Below are positions 33,537 through 43,148 of a DNA stretch of 43,148 nt, piece after piece. Each line of letters begins with the position of its first letter. Positions within the stretch are counted from its first letter, which is position 1. Source of the stretch: Saccoglossus kowalevskii (lineage: Eukaryota; Hemichordata; Enteropneusta; Harrimaniidae); NCBI RefSeq assembly GCF_000003605.2, contig NW_003108584.1, forward strand, positions 43,449 to 86,596, given 5' to 3'. A program made the translations under genes and the position numbers. The notes beneath the pieces are model-generated. The model had not been told where the DNA came from. It saw nothing but the letters and a program-made list of their open reading frames with translations, and did not search any database.

Positions 33537-36001
33537 TCATTCAAAATACGACTTTTTGTGCATCCTTTTATACATTTCTATGCAGTAGATGAGATTATGG
33601 TCTGGCACTTCTTCAAGCAATACTAGGATCAACACATTTTTGCCATTATCAAATAGATGACGTAATGCCATTTTCTGCTCATAAATACAATACTCATTTT
33701 CCAGAGAGTGTTCGGATATAAAACAAATAGTTGTCCTGCTTTTCTTGATAGTCTTCAATTTTATCCAATTCAATACCAGCCAGGAAATCTCTTTCCCAGT
33801 AACACAGTCTAAACCTATGCGAACCACTATTTTCTAATTCTGGCTGCAGCTTTGCAGTCACCCAATATACATCATGCTTGCTATGAGAGACAGATGCATC
33901 AAAGTCATATTCTGTGTTGTGTTCCTGTAGTGGTGAATACTTAAGAAAGTGAGCTTCTGTGACTAGACATACAAACTTGACATGCCATCTAAATCCAATA
34001 CAGGTAGATACTGCAACCATAAAGACAGTAATACCGACAAGTATTAGACCTAAGGCCATTCGAGAGATGATCACATCACACTTCCACCGTGATGCCACAT
34101 ATGACAATATAGGCTGCTTAGACATAGATGGTGGTGAGAAGCATTTATATTTCTCAACATCTAAGATGTCAGTATGTGTGTTACCAATCCACAGCCTGAA
34201 CCATTCTAGGTCACAGGTGCAGGAACAAAAGTTGAAATTCATATTTAGCACTTTCAGTGATTGCAGAACATATATGAGATTAGACTAGTTGATCAGGGTA
34301 AACATATTGTTATGGAGCTGAAGTTATTATAGGCTTGCGTGTGTTATTGAAAAGTTTACCAGGAAGACTGTTCAATTTATTGTATATTAAACTAACATTC
34401 TTTAATGAGTAAAGATCTTCAAATGCCCTTGGAGGAATGTTATCAAACCAATTGTAGCCTAAATGTAGGTTTTTGAGTGTTTTGAGGTTTCGCAGCATAA
34501 GCACAGGTCCCTCGAGATGTGCTTCCTTCCACAGTAAAAAATGTTGTGCTGCAGATAAAGCGTTTACTAAAATAGCAAATCGTCAAAGAAAGGAACTGTA
34601 TCTATATTGTTGTTACTTAAATCAAGAGTTTTAAAAGTGTCAAGTTCTTGAATGGTGATAGCATAGAAGAATCAATTGTAAGAAGATTGAGATTAAATAG
34701 AGTTGTATAAGTTTTGGCATAACAGAAAAAGTCCTTGGAGTTAAATGTATATGCTTGTTTTTACCCAAATCTAAACGGGTTACGTTTCCAAGCAACTGAA
34801 AACAAAAGCTATCAAGTGAACCTTCAATACTATTATCATACATGTTCAAATCTACAAGTCGATTGAGTCCACTGAATGCGCCTGCTTAGATATGGTTGAT
34901 ATGACCGTTTCTGAGATATAAATGAGTGAATGACGGTGGTGTGTTCTCTGAAAACATGTTGCTTTTCAATACAGATATGTTATTTTGATTCAATGATCTA
35001 AGTGATTTAAGTTTTATGAATATCTTGTTGTTGCAATCCTTTAGACCATTTGCATCAAACTATTTAAGTTGACCAAGACGACTGAATGTGTCTTTGTCTT
35101 TAATAAGTGTAATGTTGTTCTTGGAAAGGTCTAAGTTTAACAATGTTTCTTTGTTCCAACCATCAAAAGTTGCAGGTTTTAGTGAGACAGGATTAAGATT
35201 CTCTAGATATAAATCTTGTACATGTTTTTCTCTGAGCTGACCAAATAAGTTCTTAACCAATGCAGATGAATTTTTGAGAAAACTTTGGCTAATGTGAAAG
35301 CTTATTACAGTACATCCTTCGAAGATTCCATCTTCAATGCTTGTGATTTTATTGTGAGATACGTCCAATGTAGCAAATGATGATCCATTCGACCCAGCAA
35401 ACTCATCTCTACGAAGGCCATCTACTATGTTCATGCATAAGTTAAGCATTTTTTAAATTTGTCAGGTTTAATTGCTTTCCCAGATTAACTGACTCCAACA
35501 TGTTCAGTGCTAAGTTGAGATATTCAAGCTTGTTCAGTCCATCGAGAAGGTTATTTTTGCTGGAATCAATAAGGCTATGACTGAGGTCAAGAAAGGAAAG
35601 GTCTGTCAGCATTCTGAATGTACCAGATTGTAAAGACGATTTGGTTATGACACAAAATCAGCATCTTGAGACGAGGCATTGAAGCAAAGACAACTGCGTC
35701 ATAATGTGACAGGCTGTTGTATGATAGATCTAAATATGCTAGGTTTGATATACCTTTAATTATATATATATATATAATTGGCGTATCTATGAGCCGTGAA
35801 ATCGTATTATGGCTCAAAATAAGGCGTTTAATACTTTTTTGGAAGGCCATTCGGAACAGAATTGAGCATTTTGTGGCTGCAGTCAACAGTTAGGTCATCA
35901 AACTTACATATAGGTTCAGGTGTGGGTGGCACAGAACAATTCACTATGGAGAGTATATATAGGAGCATCAGCAGACAATGCAAAAAATACATGACTGCCA
36001 T
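33537..36001 (-). pseudogene. Toll-like receptor pseudogene (single exon, disrupted)
   Basis: The minus strand encodes all parts of a TLR in order. It starts at ATG 36001-35999 with a signal peptide (MAVMYFLHCLLMLLYILSIV), then a Cys-containing LRR N-cap. Many leucine-rich repeats follow (LILSHNTIS, LDLSYNSLS, LDVSHNKITSI, LDLSKNNITLI, LHLGYNWFDNIP). An LRR C-cap with CSCTCDLEWFRLWI, one membrane span (about 34070-34000) and a TIR domain complete it, with box 1 YDFDASVSHS, box 2 LCYWERDFLAG and box 3 region SRTTICFISEHSLENEYC. The reading frame is broken: a frame change at a six-A run near 35835, an in-frame TAA at 34888-34886, a frame change near 34320, an in-frame TAG at 34289-34287, and a frame change inside the TIR near 33750. 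A (TA)n run interrupts an LRR near 35760. TLRs sense microbial patterns and signal through MyD88. This copy looks dead unless some breaks are sequencing errors. Confidence 0.85.
35759..35776. repeat. (TA)n run inside the TLR pseudogene
   Basis: A TA dinucleotide run within the ectodomain region, translated as an Ile/Tyr stretch that does not fit the LRR pattern. It probably expanded after the gene lost constraint. Confidence 0.75.
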
Positions 36002-37139
36002 TTTAACAGTCTACTTAGATTATACCGTAATCTGGAAATCCAATATAGAAGATGATTCCAATCCACAACTATTTAGTAGACCATCGACTCGTGGAAGATG
36101 ATTCAGACACGGTATACAAGTAATCGATGTATAATCTTTAGTGAATTGAAATATAATATAACGGAATATTAATGATACACTGTGCATATGATTCAAACAA
36201 CCATTTTGCTTTTAAAAAATCTAACAGAAAATTGACCAATTAGGTCAACATTACAAAAGTAGTGTAATGTATGTATTTCTACACTACCCCCTTCTATAGT
36301 GAAACTATATGTATTGTATTGTCTTATGTTACACCAAATCTTGCAAATTATTTTACCTTACTCCTATGTACATTATTAGTTTTTTGTAAAGTATCAACAG
36401 GATTTGTGATTAGTTGATAATAAAGTGAGCAGAATAAAGACGGACCGTGGAAACCGCATACATTACCGCGAATAAGGTAAAAGTAACACTTATGCCGCTC
36501 ACTGGACGGCACAGACCATTCTTATAAAAACGTTGATGTTAGTTTGATTTGATGTTGAGTGTATTCTGTTTCACAAACTATTTATTATGAGAATATTACA
36601 TGATGCCCTCCAAAATGTAATGATATTCAACTTCCAAGGCCCTATGCTGCATAACATACCACAGACGTCCAACATATGCAGATGCATGTACGTCTGGACA
36701 CACTTTTTCTGTAGCCTCTTGTGCTCTACGTTTATATAGTTAGAAGTGAGGCTATGTTTAGAATTTTCATCAATTTATTTGAACAATCACGGTTCCTATT
36801 GGGCAGGCGAGTTTATGATTTGTTATAGAGTAGAATGTGTAACAAATTATTATAATTCTGTGGAGGATAACAAATTTAACACCATGCTATACCAAAGTCA
36901 AACTCGCATCCCACACCCACACTCGTAAAGGTATAAACAAGATGGTCATAACAAGTCATAAAATGTAAAATTCCACTGACTGCGCCTTCAACTTGTCCGA
37001 TGTCATATACCATTCGTGATAGAAGACCAGAGTGAACTATGGGCATAAGAATAAATGTATGAATTCAATTATTCATTCCATTTGAATTACATTTTCAAAC
37101 ACGTTTTCGTTTAAAAGTCTCAACACACTGAAATGACAA
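36002..37139. other. Gene-free stretch upstream of the TLR pseudogene
   Basis: No exon, RNA gene or transposon domain was recognised. It would have contained the promoter of the TLR gene. The open frame at 36746-36928 has no recognisable content. Confidence 0.5.
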
Positions 37140-37147
37140 AATAAATG

Positions 37148-37648
37148 ACTGATATAGGACACAGCAACATAGATATATCCAACAGAAAATTTCCCATTTG
37201 TAAAACTAATGAAGTAGAGGATGAAATACACTTCCTTCTAAACTGTAAATTATACATAAATGAAAAAAAACGATATATTCAAAGAATTAAAAATACAGCC
37301 TAAAAACAATACCAATATAGAGAAATTAGAAACTCTTTCAAATAACAAAGATGAAAAACTGATTCTCAAAATACATTCACAAATGCTTTCTTATGAGAAA
37401 GGAAAATATACAGAGATTGCCAGCTGTCCTGAAAATATAATGCATTCTTACATTTATATGTAAACTATTTATTTATTACTAAAAGACTTTTTTACTGTTA
37501 TTTTTTCTTTTTCTTTTATACTTTTATTTTTTATTTTTTTTGTTTTTGTATTTTATATATATATATTTTCTGTATCATCTAAACTTTATTGTATGTTAGT
37601 CCAGATCTCAATGGAGATGATTGACAATCAGGTTATTATTATTATTAC
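37148..37648 (+). mobile_element. LINE 3' end (ORF2 C-terminus, 3' UTR and ATT tail)
   Basis: The plus strand encodes FPICKTNEVEDEIHFLLNCK and then Y...KKR, matching the Cys/His motif (C.IC..N..EDE.HFLL.C..Y) common at the C-terminus of LINE ORF2 proteins. The first Cys of CPIC has become Phe. The frame shifts at the run of eight A near 37262 into a second frame that continues to TAA at 37461-37463. A T-rich 3' UTR with a short AT run (37554-37567) follows and ends in (ATT)n at about 37634-37648, a typical LINE tail. It is 5'-truncated and dead; the clade is not determined. Confidence 0.65.
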
Positions 37649-39400
37649 ATTGGCTGGAACATGCAACACAAGCTTTGAACATGCGATCACTGCAATCGCC
37701 TCGTCACTAAGGGTAGACTACCCACCACGCCTTTGTGATGTAGGTCAATGACCTGATACATTATTCATTAATTAGGCGTTGATCATTCATGGTGAATTTG
37801 CAGCCAAAACAAAGACATTAAACACTCGGTGATGCAGTCATTCATTTCAAAACTGCACCTTTTTATACTGACTGAAATTTCAGTGTTCAATTGAAAGTCA
37901 TATTACTTTCCTATTATACATTTTAAATACCTACTATATAAGCTCAGCATACAGACTAAATTGTATTTTCAGATATCCACACTACCAGAAGTTACATGAC
38001 CCATAATTACACAAATAATTAGTATACATGAGCGTATAACAACAAAATATGACCCAGACATATAGGCAGATTTTTGTTCGCGCCAAATAATAGATATGCT
38101 AATGATCGTCTGGCTTTTTGAAATAATGAATGTATCTTACGTGCCTCCGTACAATACCTATCTGAAAGTCGAACACATTAAAAACATTGCTCCAGTTCGA
38201 TGAGTTTGCCTAAATTCAGACGATAATCCACAGGTTGGTGCCGGGAGGGGCGATTGTACACGCGGATAAAACAATCACTGGCTGTCGCCTCACAAGTTAG
38301 TCAGAGCCATACACTATAAAGAGTCTTTTTTTACATACTTATGTCGACATATTAATTACGGAATTATTATTGACTTTAATCCCTCAACATTGCACCTCGT
38401 ACCCCCATGCAAAATAGCATGACCCAATTCCATGGAATTCCCCATTATTTATATATATCACCACGCCGGAAGTCGATGCCAGGTCATCGTGGTTAACATA
38501 ATTTGTAACCTCGTTTCTAGTTGCCTGGTTCACGGCGTGCACCGTCAGCACCTCAACTCAGGCGTAGCTCATATAGGCACCAACCGACTATAGATTGGTC
38601 TTTACTTACCGTATTTTGGTCAAGATGTTATTTGTGGTAAAAATTATCCTGACGCCGAAAGGCTTTTGTATTTTACGTTTTAGTTGCTATTTTTGTAATT
38701 TGTACGTATGCGTATGTGAGTAATTAAGCTGCTCAACTGAAAGCCCGGTGCGCGACCATGAATATATATAGTATATATATGATAGTAATTTTCTGAAAAA
38801 ATATTGACTACACATTCCTGCAAAACATACAGTATCAAGTGCTATCGCAAATATTATTTTGCATTCATAGAGATAATACAGTGATAGCAGGGGTCATCTC
38901 ACTTACTCTTTGATATGGTAATTCTCCAAATATACTACGACTACGCTCCTTGCGTGCTTCTTCTATTGGCACATAATGTGATGGATATTTACAATTCCTA
39001 CCCATCCTTGTTACACGTAGATTTTTTCAAAGAACTGAAATTACATTTTAGGTTGAACTAAAATATCCTTCCCTTACGTACTTAAACCATTTGTTATTAT
39101 GTTTCAAAGCTGTTGCATTGACAGTACAGTGTGTCACCCTTTCACCTTCCTATATATACCATACATTAATGAAATGAAAATGAAAATTTTTAGTATGAGA
39201 AATAAAAATATAAGTGTATGTATCGTACCATTTTAAAGAAGAGTGAAGTTATATTTATATAGATTAAACGTGTTTTTACTATATTCAGCGATATTTTAAT
39301 GTACGTCACGGTGCATACTATATCATCTATCGGACTGTTTGAAAATTGTTACCAGTCGTTTAATTTTTGTTCTTACGCACGTGAATTGTCCTATATGACT
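37649..39400. other. Gene-free AT-rich stretch
   Basis: I see nothing coding here. A near-palindromic TATATATAGTATATATAT lies at about 38762-38780, and CpG-bearing patches occur near 38220-38290 and 38460-38560. Confidence 0.5.
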
Positions 39401-39635
39401 CAGAGGCGGCGGCACGACATTTTGCATTAGGGGCGAGATCTGCTCACCAACCTTGCGCCGAAGGGGTGACCTTACTAGGGGGTCCGGGGCATGCTCCCCT
39501 TAAAATTTTTGAAATCTAGACTCTGAAATGCTATTTCCTGCATTTTGAGGGTCAAAAGGGGTTTTAGCTTGACTTTGGAGGGGCGACGCCCCCAACATTT
39601 TTTTCGAGGGGCGATTGCTCTCTCTACGCTGGAAT
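39401..39635. repeat. GC-rich dispersed repeat fragment
   Basis: About 235 bases of G-rich sequence stand out sharply from AT-rich flanks. Short blocks such as AGGGGGTCCGGGGCATGCTCC, GAGGGTCAAAAGGGG and GGAGGGGCGACGCCCCC give a pattern typical of dispersed repeats in invertebrate genomes. Both strands have open frames, an effect of composition rather than coding. The family is not identified and no second copy lies in the window. Confidence 0.4.
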
Positions 39636-41955
39636 TAATAGACCATATATGCTGGTATGAAAAATATATACACAACACAAAGTCATGCATAGCATGCCGT
39701 ATCACGCCTTATCATTGTATAAACATTGTAGTTGGTAGAAGTACATGATTGGCTATAATCTGTGAAATTAGCACGAAGTGGTAAATTATATTATCGAATC
39801 TTCCCGTCGAAGCAGGGAGGATTGGCACAAGAGGGCGCCATCCGATTTGAATGCAACGTTTCGAAGTCAGTCGTCCGTAGCCAATCGTCAACGCAACAAC
39901 GTCCCTCTTATGAACATATGAAATAATTTCAGCAATTTCCTTACAGAATAATCCTCAACAAAACAAAAAAACATTTCACTTCAAAATTATGTCTAGAGCA
40001 ATACAATTCAACCGAAAGCCAGTTTGATGCCACAATTTCTTGCTGGGGCCCTAGTTCTACGCGTGATTTTATTGCGTTCAAAAAAAAATCTATTTCAAAC
40101 TGCGCATGCACACACATTGTACTAGAATGAAATATAAACGTGCCTCTGCATTCTCCGTGAATTTTGTAACTTGCTATGATCAGGGTAAAGAAAAACCCTG
40201 TGATTGCTGCAGTCTGATCAAAAACGTGTCTCAAAAAACTTTACATCAGTTTTTCCATATAGTCTTTCGGTTTGTAACGATAGAATCGGTCAATTTAGAA
40301 CTATCATGTATGCTATCGGAAAGCATTTTGGCACAATTTTACTAATAAGACGATTTTTTCATTGCTCTGTGTCGAAGTGCATTGTTTCCACTTTTAATCT
40401 GATGACGAACACAGAGATTTTCACTCGATATATATTGGCCAACGACTGCGTTCAATTTAATTTTGAAAACAGAGAAGAGTAATTTGGACTGTTGGATAGT
40501 GTGACAAAAAACAAACAAATAACTCATGAAGGTTAAGTACAACAATTGTTTTTTCTAAGGAAATAGGGACTTCATTTACCTTGGGCAAAATTAGTTGAAG
40601 CTTAAAATAATTTTGTTGATAACTATTCATATATGCTTTGGACGATGTCATTCAAAGTTTCAATGAAGTTTAATGCCCGTCGTTGAATTTGATGATGCGA
40701 TCCGACCCAATACAGCTGAATGGCAGATACATTAGCTTTTTTTTATAATACATAACCGACGTTGGCACTTCATTATAACATCCACGTTATTTAACACTAA
40801 GTCAGAGTTTTTACAACTTAACTAACTTTTTAATTAAATATTTTGAAAAATATCATTTAGTGAGTGAAATATTAATATTATACATAATTAATGTTTTTGA
40901 CAGCAGAAACTAACACATAATTAAGATTAGAAAATTTGTGTTTGAAGTTTCAACTTTTCAGGTTTCAACTACCTTGTAATAGAACGTCCTTAAACGTAAT
41001 AAAATCACGCGTGAAACATAAGGCAGCGTAAACTTATTGCTGATTACACTTTTAGGATTAGTGAATTTATATAACGTTTTTAAGTGTAATTAATCATTAT
41101 TTAGTAAAGAAGTAACTGAATCGCTGTGTTATACCCTAAAATACGTCTCCGATTTATTAATCACACTTCAGAATTTTGAAGTCAAGTACTTATTTACATA
41201 TTTTTACAACATTCTATTGTACCTGTATATGTATTTAAATATGTGGTGGTCTTTATTAGTTTAATTTAATACTCAACAATTAAAGGTGTGGAAATTAATG
41301 ACAGCTAGAGAACCACAATGTATTTGTAACGGATAAACCCAATGACTAAGGACCCCCTTCCAAGTTATTTAGTTGCAGTTTCAAGGCAGACTGTATTCTC
41401 GCAGGACAAATAACCAAAGGTCGCCTAGTGTTGTTTCTTTTCACTGTCTCTTACCTGTTGACCCAGCATATCATGCCGTGTAGACAATACACAACGGCTT
41501 CACTGCACAATTAGGGCTATACGTTTGACGGGAACAGTGCCGTAGGAAACACTTTAACTATGACCTGGTTAGCCATGTTATTACTGGCGATGGTATTACT
41601 TACTTACCATGTTATTACTTACTGGTGAACATTATTCCACGTGATAAGAAATAATATCTTGTGATCCCCAGGATGTCAGAGTGGTCGAAGATATACTGCA
41701 AGATATATTAATAATTATTGATAACTCCGACTTGGCGGAAGGAAGGCCTCTAAGAAAAGTGAAATAGGAATAAAAATTAATAAAAAATAAGTATATGAAC
41801 ATCCATAGGACGTATTAGTTTGTCAAATTGATAGACATAGACTGAGTAGTGTTTTATGTTTATGTGTACGTTGACGTTGATGTGACGAGCCACCATCTTA
41901 TTCATATTATATTTGACATTCATATTATATTCATATTATATGCTGCCACGCATCC
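39636..41955. other. Gene-free stretch upstream of the last gene
   Basis: No recognised gene. Open frames at 39941-40651 on both strands overlap and lack any domain. A locally CpG-containing part lies at 39800-39900. Imperfect repeats of TTATTACT(T/G)... occur at 41578-41632. Confidence 0.45.
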
Positions 41956-41959
41956 ATCG

Positions 41960-41967
41960 TATATAAG
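41960..41967 (+). promoter_or_regulatory. TATA box of the secreted-protein gene
   Basis: TATATAAG lies about 31 bases before a CA dinucleotide in TTCACC (about 41991), the expected spacing for a TATA-driven start. A splice donor, AAAG|GTAAGT, follows at 42014/42015, giving a plausible non-coding first exon of about 24 bases. Confidence 0.55.
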
Positions 41968-42126
41968 GAGTGACAACCGATTTATATCTTCACCAACTAG
42001 CGAATAGTGAAAAGGTAAGTAATGATACATTAACAACGCAGAACGAATGAATGCTCAAAAGGTCGCCTTATTGGATGACCTTTGTTTCGTAGAAAAGGTG
42101 GTTCTCGAAGACGCATACGGTTAAAA

Positions 42127-42400
42127 ATGGCGACCATGGCAATGTTAGCGTGCGTACTCTTTATTTTTACTTCCCATTTTTTGGTGAATTCTCAACTTCT
42201 GGCCCCGAACGGAAAATGCACGGACGATGGAACAGAGTGTGTGTTTGATTTCGACGTGACGTATAGAAATACGATGGTACTGTACAACGATGACACAGGG
42301 AGCGGCGTTCCAGTGTACTACGATGCAAATAGCAGAACCTGGCGTAAAAGAGTATTGACTCGGGACAACTGTGGCAAAAACGCACAATTGACCCCTGAAG
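42127..42400 (+). CDS. N-terminal coding exon of an unrecognised secreted or membrane protein (partial)
   Basis: An acceptor at 42091-42092 (TTTCGTAG) and the donor G|GTTAGT at 42400/42401 bound the exon. The first ATG (42127), with Kozak-like AAAATGG context, gives 91 residues plus one base (phase 1). Residues about 5-22 are hydrophobic (MLACVLFIFTSHFLVNS), so this is a signal peptide, with cleavage probably near Ser-Gln. The mature part is polar, holds three cysteines (in GKC, TEC and DNC contexts) and a Tyr/Asp-rich centre (VLYNDD...VPVYYD). I do not recognise the family. It continues beyond 42400; no certain next exon lies before the window end, although an acceptor-like TTGCATTTGCAG occurs at about 43105-43116. 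Two further in-frame ATGs (42136, 42142) could serve as starts. Confidence 0.6.
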
Positions 42401-43148
42401 GTTAGTACACCACACTGGTTGTAACCAGCTCTCGGTCGACCTTCGACAATGCACAGAAACACCTCGCACACTCTCGTTGTGGGTCATATACCTGCACCTA
42501 ACAATTTACAGGGACGTTGGGGAGTATTGAAAGAAAATTATGAACCAACGTATAATACGCAACAGTGTTTCTGTCCATGTTTCTGAGAAGCTGAAGACGA
42601 ACTGCAAGTAGTAAATGCACGTACACGAAGCGTAAGGACGTGTACCTGTACAGTTCTGGCGCTATCAGCTTACTCCCAATTATATAATAATATTCACCGT
42701 CCCTCATCTATACATAATACATAGAAGGAAAGTGAAAGTAGACTTGGGTCTTTACAAATATACGTCTGAGATGCCCCCTCTTTACAGCTATATCATATTG
42801 TTTTCATGATACAATATTTATGCTGTCGATATTTGTTCAAAGGTATGAACGAGTTACCCGTAAATGCGTAATATCATGCCGTTTGTTAAAACAAAAATAA
42901 TGTATTTATTTGTATAGTGAGTGTTATTTACGGTATTTACTAATAGGTTACAACTGTAACATCAACAAAATAATTAAATAATAATTATAGGCCGTCCGAC
43001 TTGTTTCTTGAAATATAGGGTTCTAGTTTGTATTAAACAAACACAGAACAAAACAAGTAACCTGTAGAATGCTGTGTGGGTAATATTTTGATATTGATTT
43101 TTGTTGCATTTGCAGCAAATAGTTACCAAACAATGAGAAATCTATAGG
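42401..43148. other. Probable intron of the last gene, to window end
   Basis: AT-rich sequence after a consensus donor. The acceptor-like site near 43116 opens only about ten codons in the phase set by the donor before TAG, so it is probably not the true next exon unless it is the last one. Confidence 0.4.

Noticed and set aside
1-43148. CRISPR arrays, operons or prokaryotic insertion sequences
   Set aside because: No regularly spaced direct repeats, no ribosome-binding-site-led gene strings, and the genes are intron-split.

Overview
The window is metazoan nuclear DNA. It is AT-rich by eye, its genes are split by GT-AG introns, AATAAA or ATTAAA signals follow the genes, there is a TATA core promoter, and LINE, tRNA-derived and Ty3/gypsy remains are scattered through it. 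The gene content (a two-pore-domain K+ channel, a Toll-like receptor, and a tandem pair of secreted serine beta-lactamase-family proteins like the gigasin-6-like proteins of molluscs) suggests a marine invertebrate, either a lophotrochozoan or an invertebrate deuterostome. I cannot name the species.

Layout: (1) 1-640, a tetranucleotide run and copy A of an interspersed repeat. (2) 1383-12747, minus strand, a K2P channel gene of two recognised coding exons split by a 9.3-kb intron inside the first pore motif; the intron holds a hairpin element, tandem repeats and a candidate regulatory cluster. (3) 12748-18000, no secure gene; a perfect palindrome and a weak candidate 3' terminal exon. (4) 18014-20530, minus strand, a transposon graveyard: a tRNA-Ser-derived sequence, a LINE tail and a broken Ty3/gypsy element. 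(5) 21559-30284, plus strand, two tandem four-exon beta-lactamase-family genes with matching intron phases; a foldback element sits in intron 1 of the first, and repeat copy B plus a second hairpin lie between them. (6) 33537-36001, minus strand, a Toll-like receptor pseudogene. (7) 36002-41950, mostly empty, with a LINE 3' end and a GC-rich repeat. (8) 41960-42400, plus strand, promoter and first exons of an unrecognised secreted or membrane protein that runs off the window.

The genes do not form a pathway. The clearest evolutionary story is the beta-lactamase pair. Both copies keep the SxxK and YxN motifs, but the KTG-equivalent is HTG in one and HAG in the other, and only the second ends in a hydrophobic tail that looks like a GPI signal. 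This suggests one soluble secreted copy and one membrane-anchored, possibly altered copy. The K2P channel carries a consensus 14-3-3 site in a very long M2-M3 loop, as in vertebrate TRESK. I found no clearly new multi-gene system; the most unexplained structures are the hairpin family with a shared loop (8.9 and 26.8 kb) and the paired interspersed repeats.
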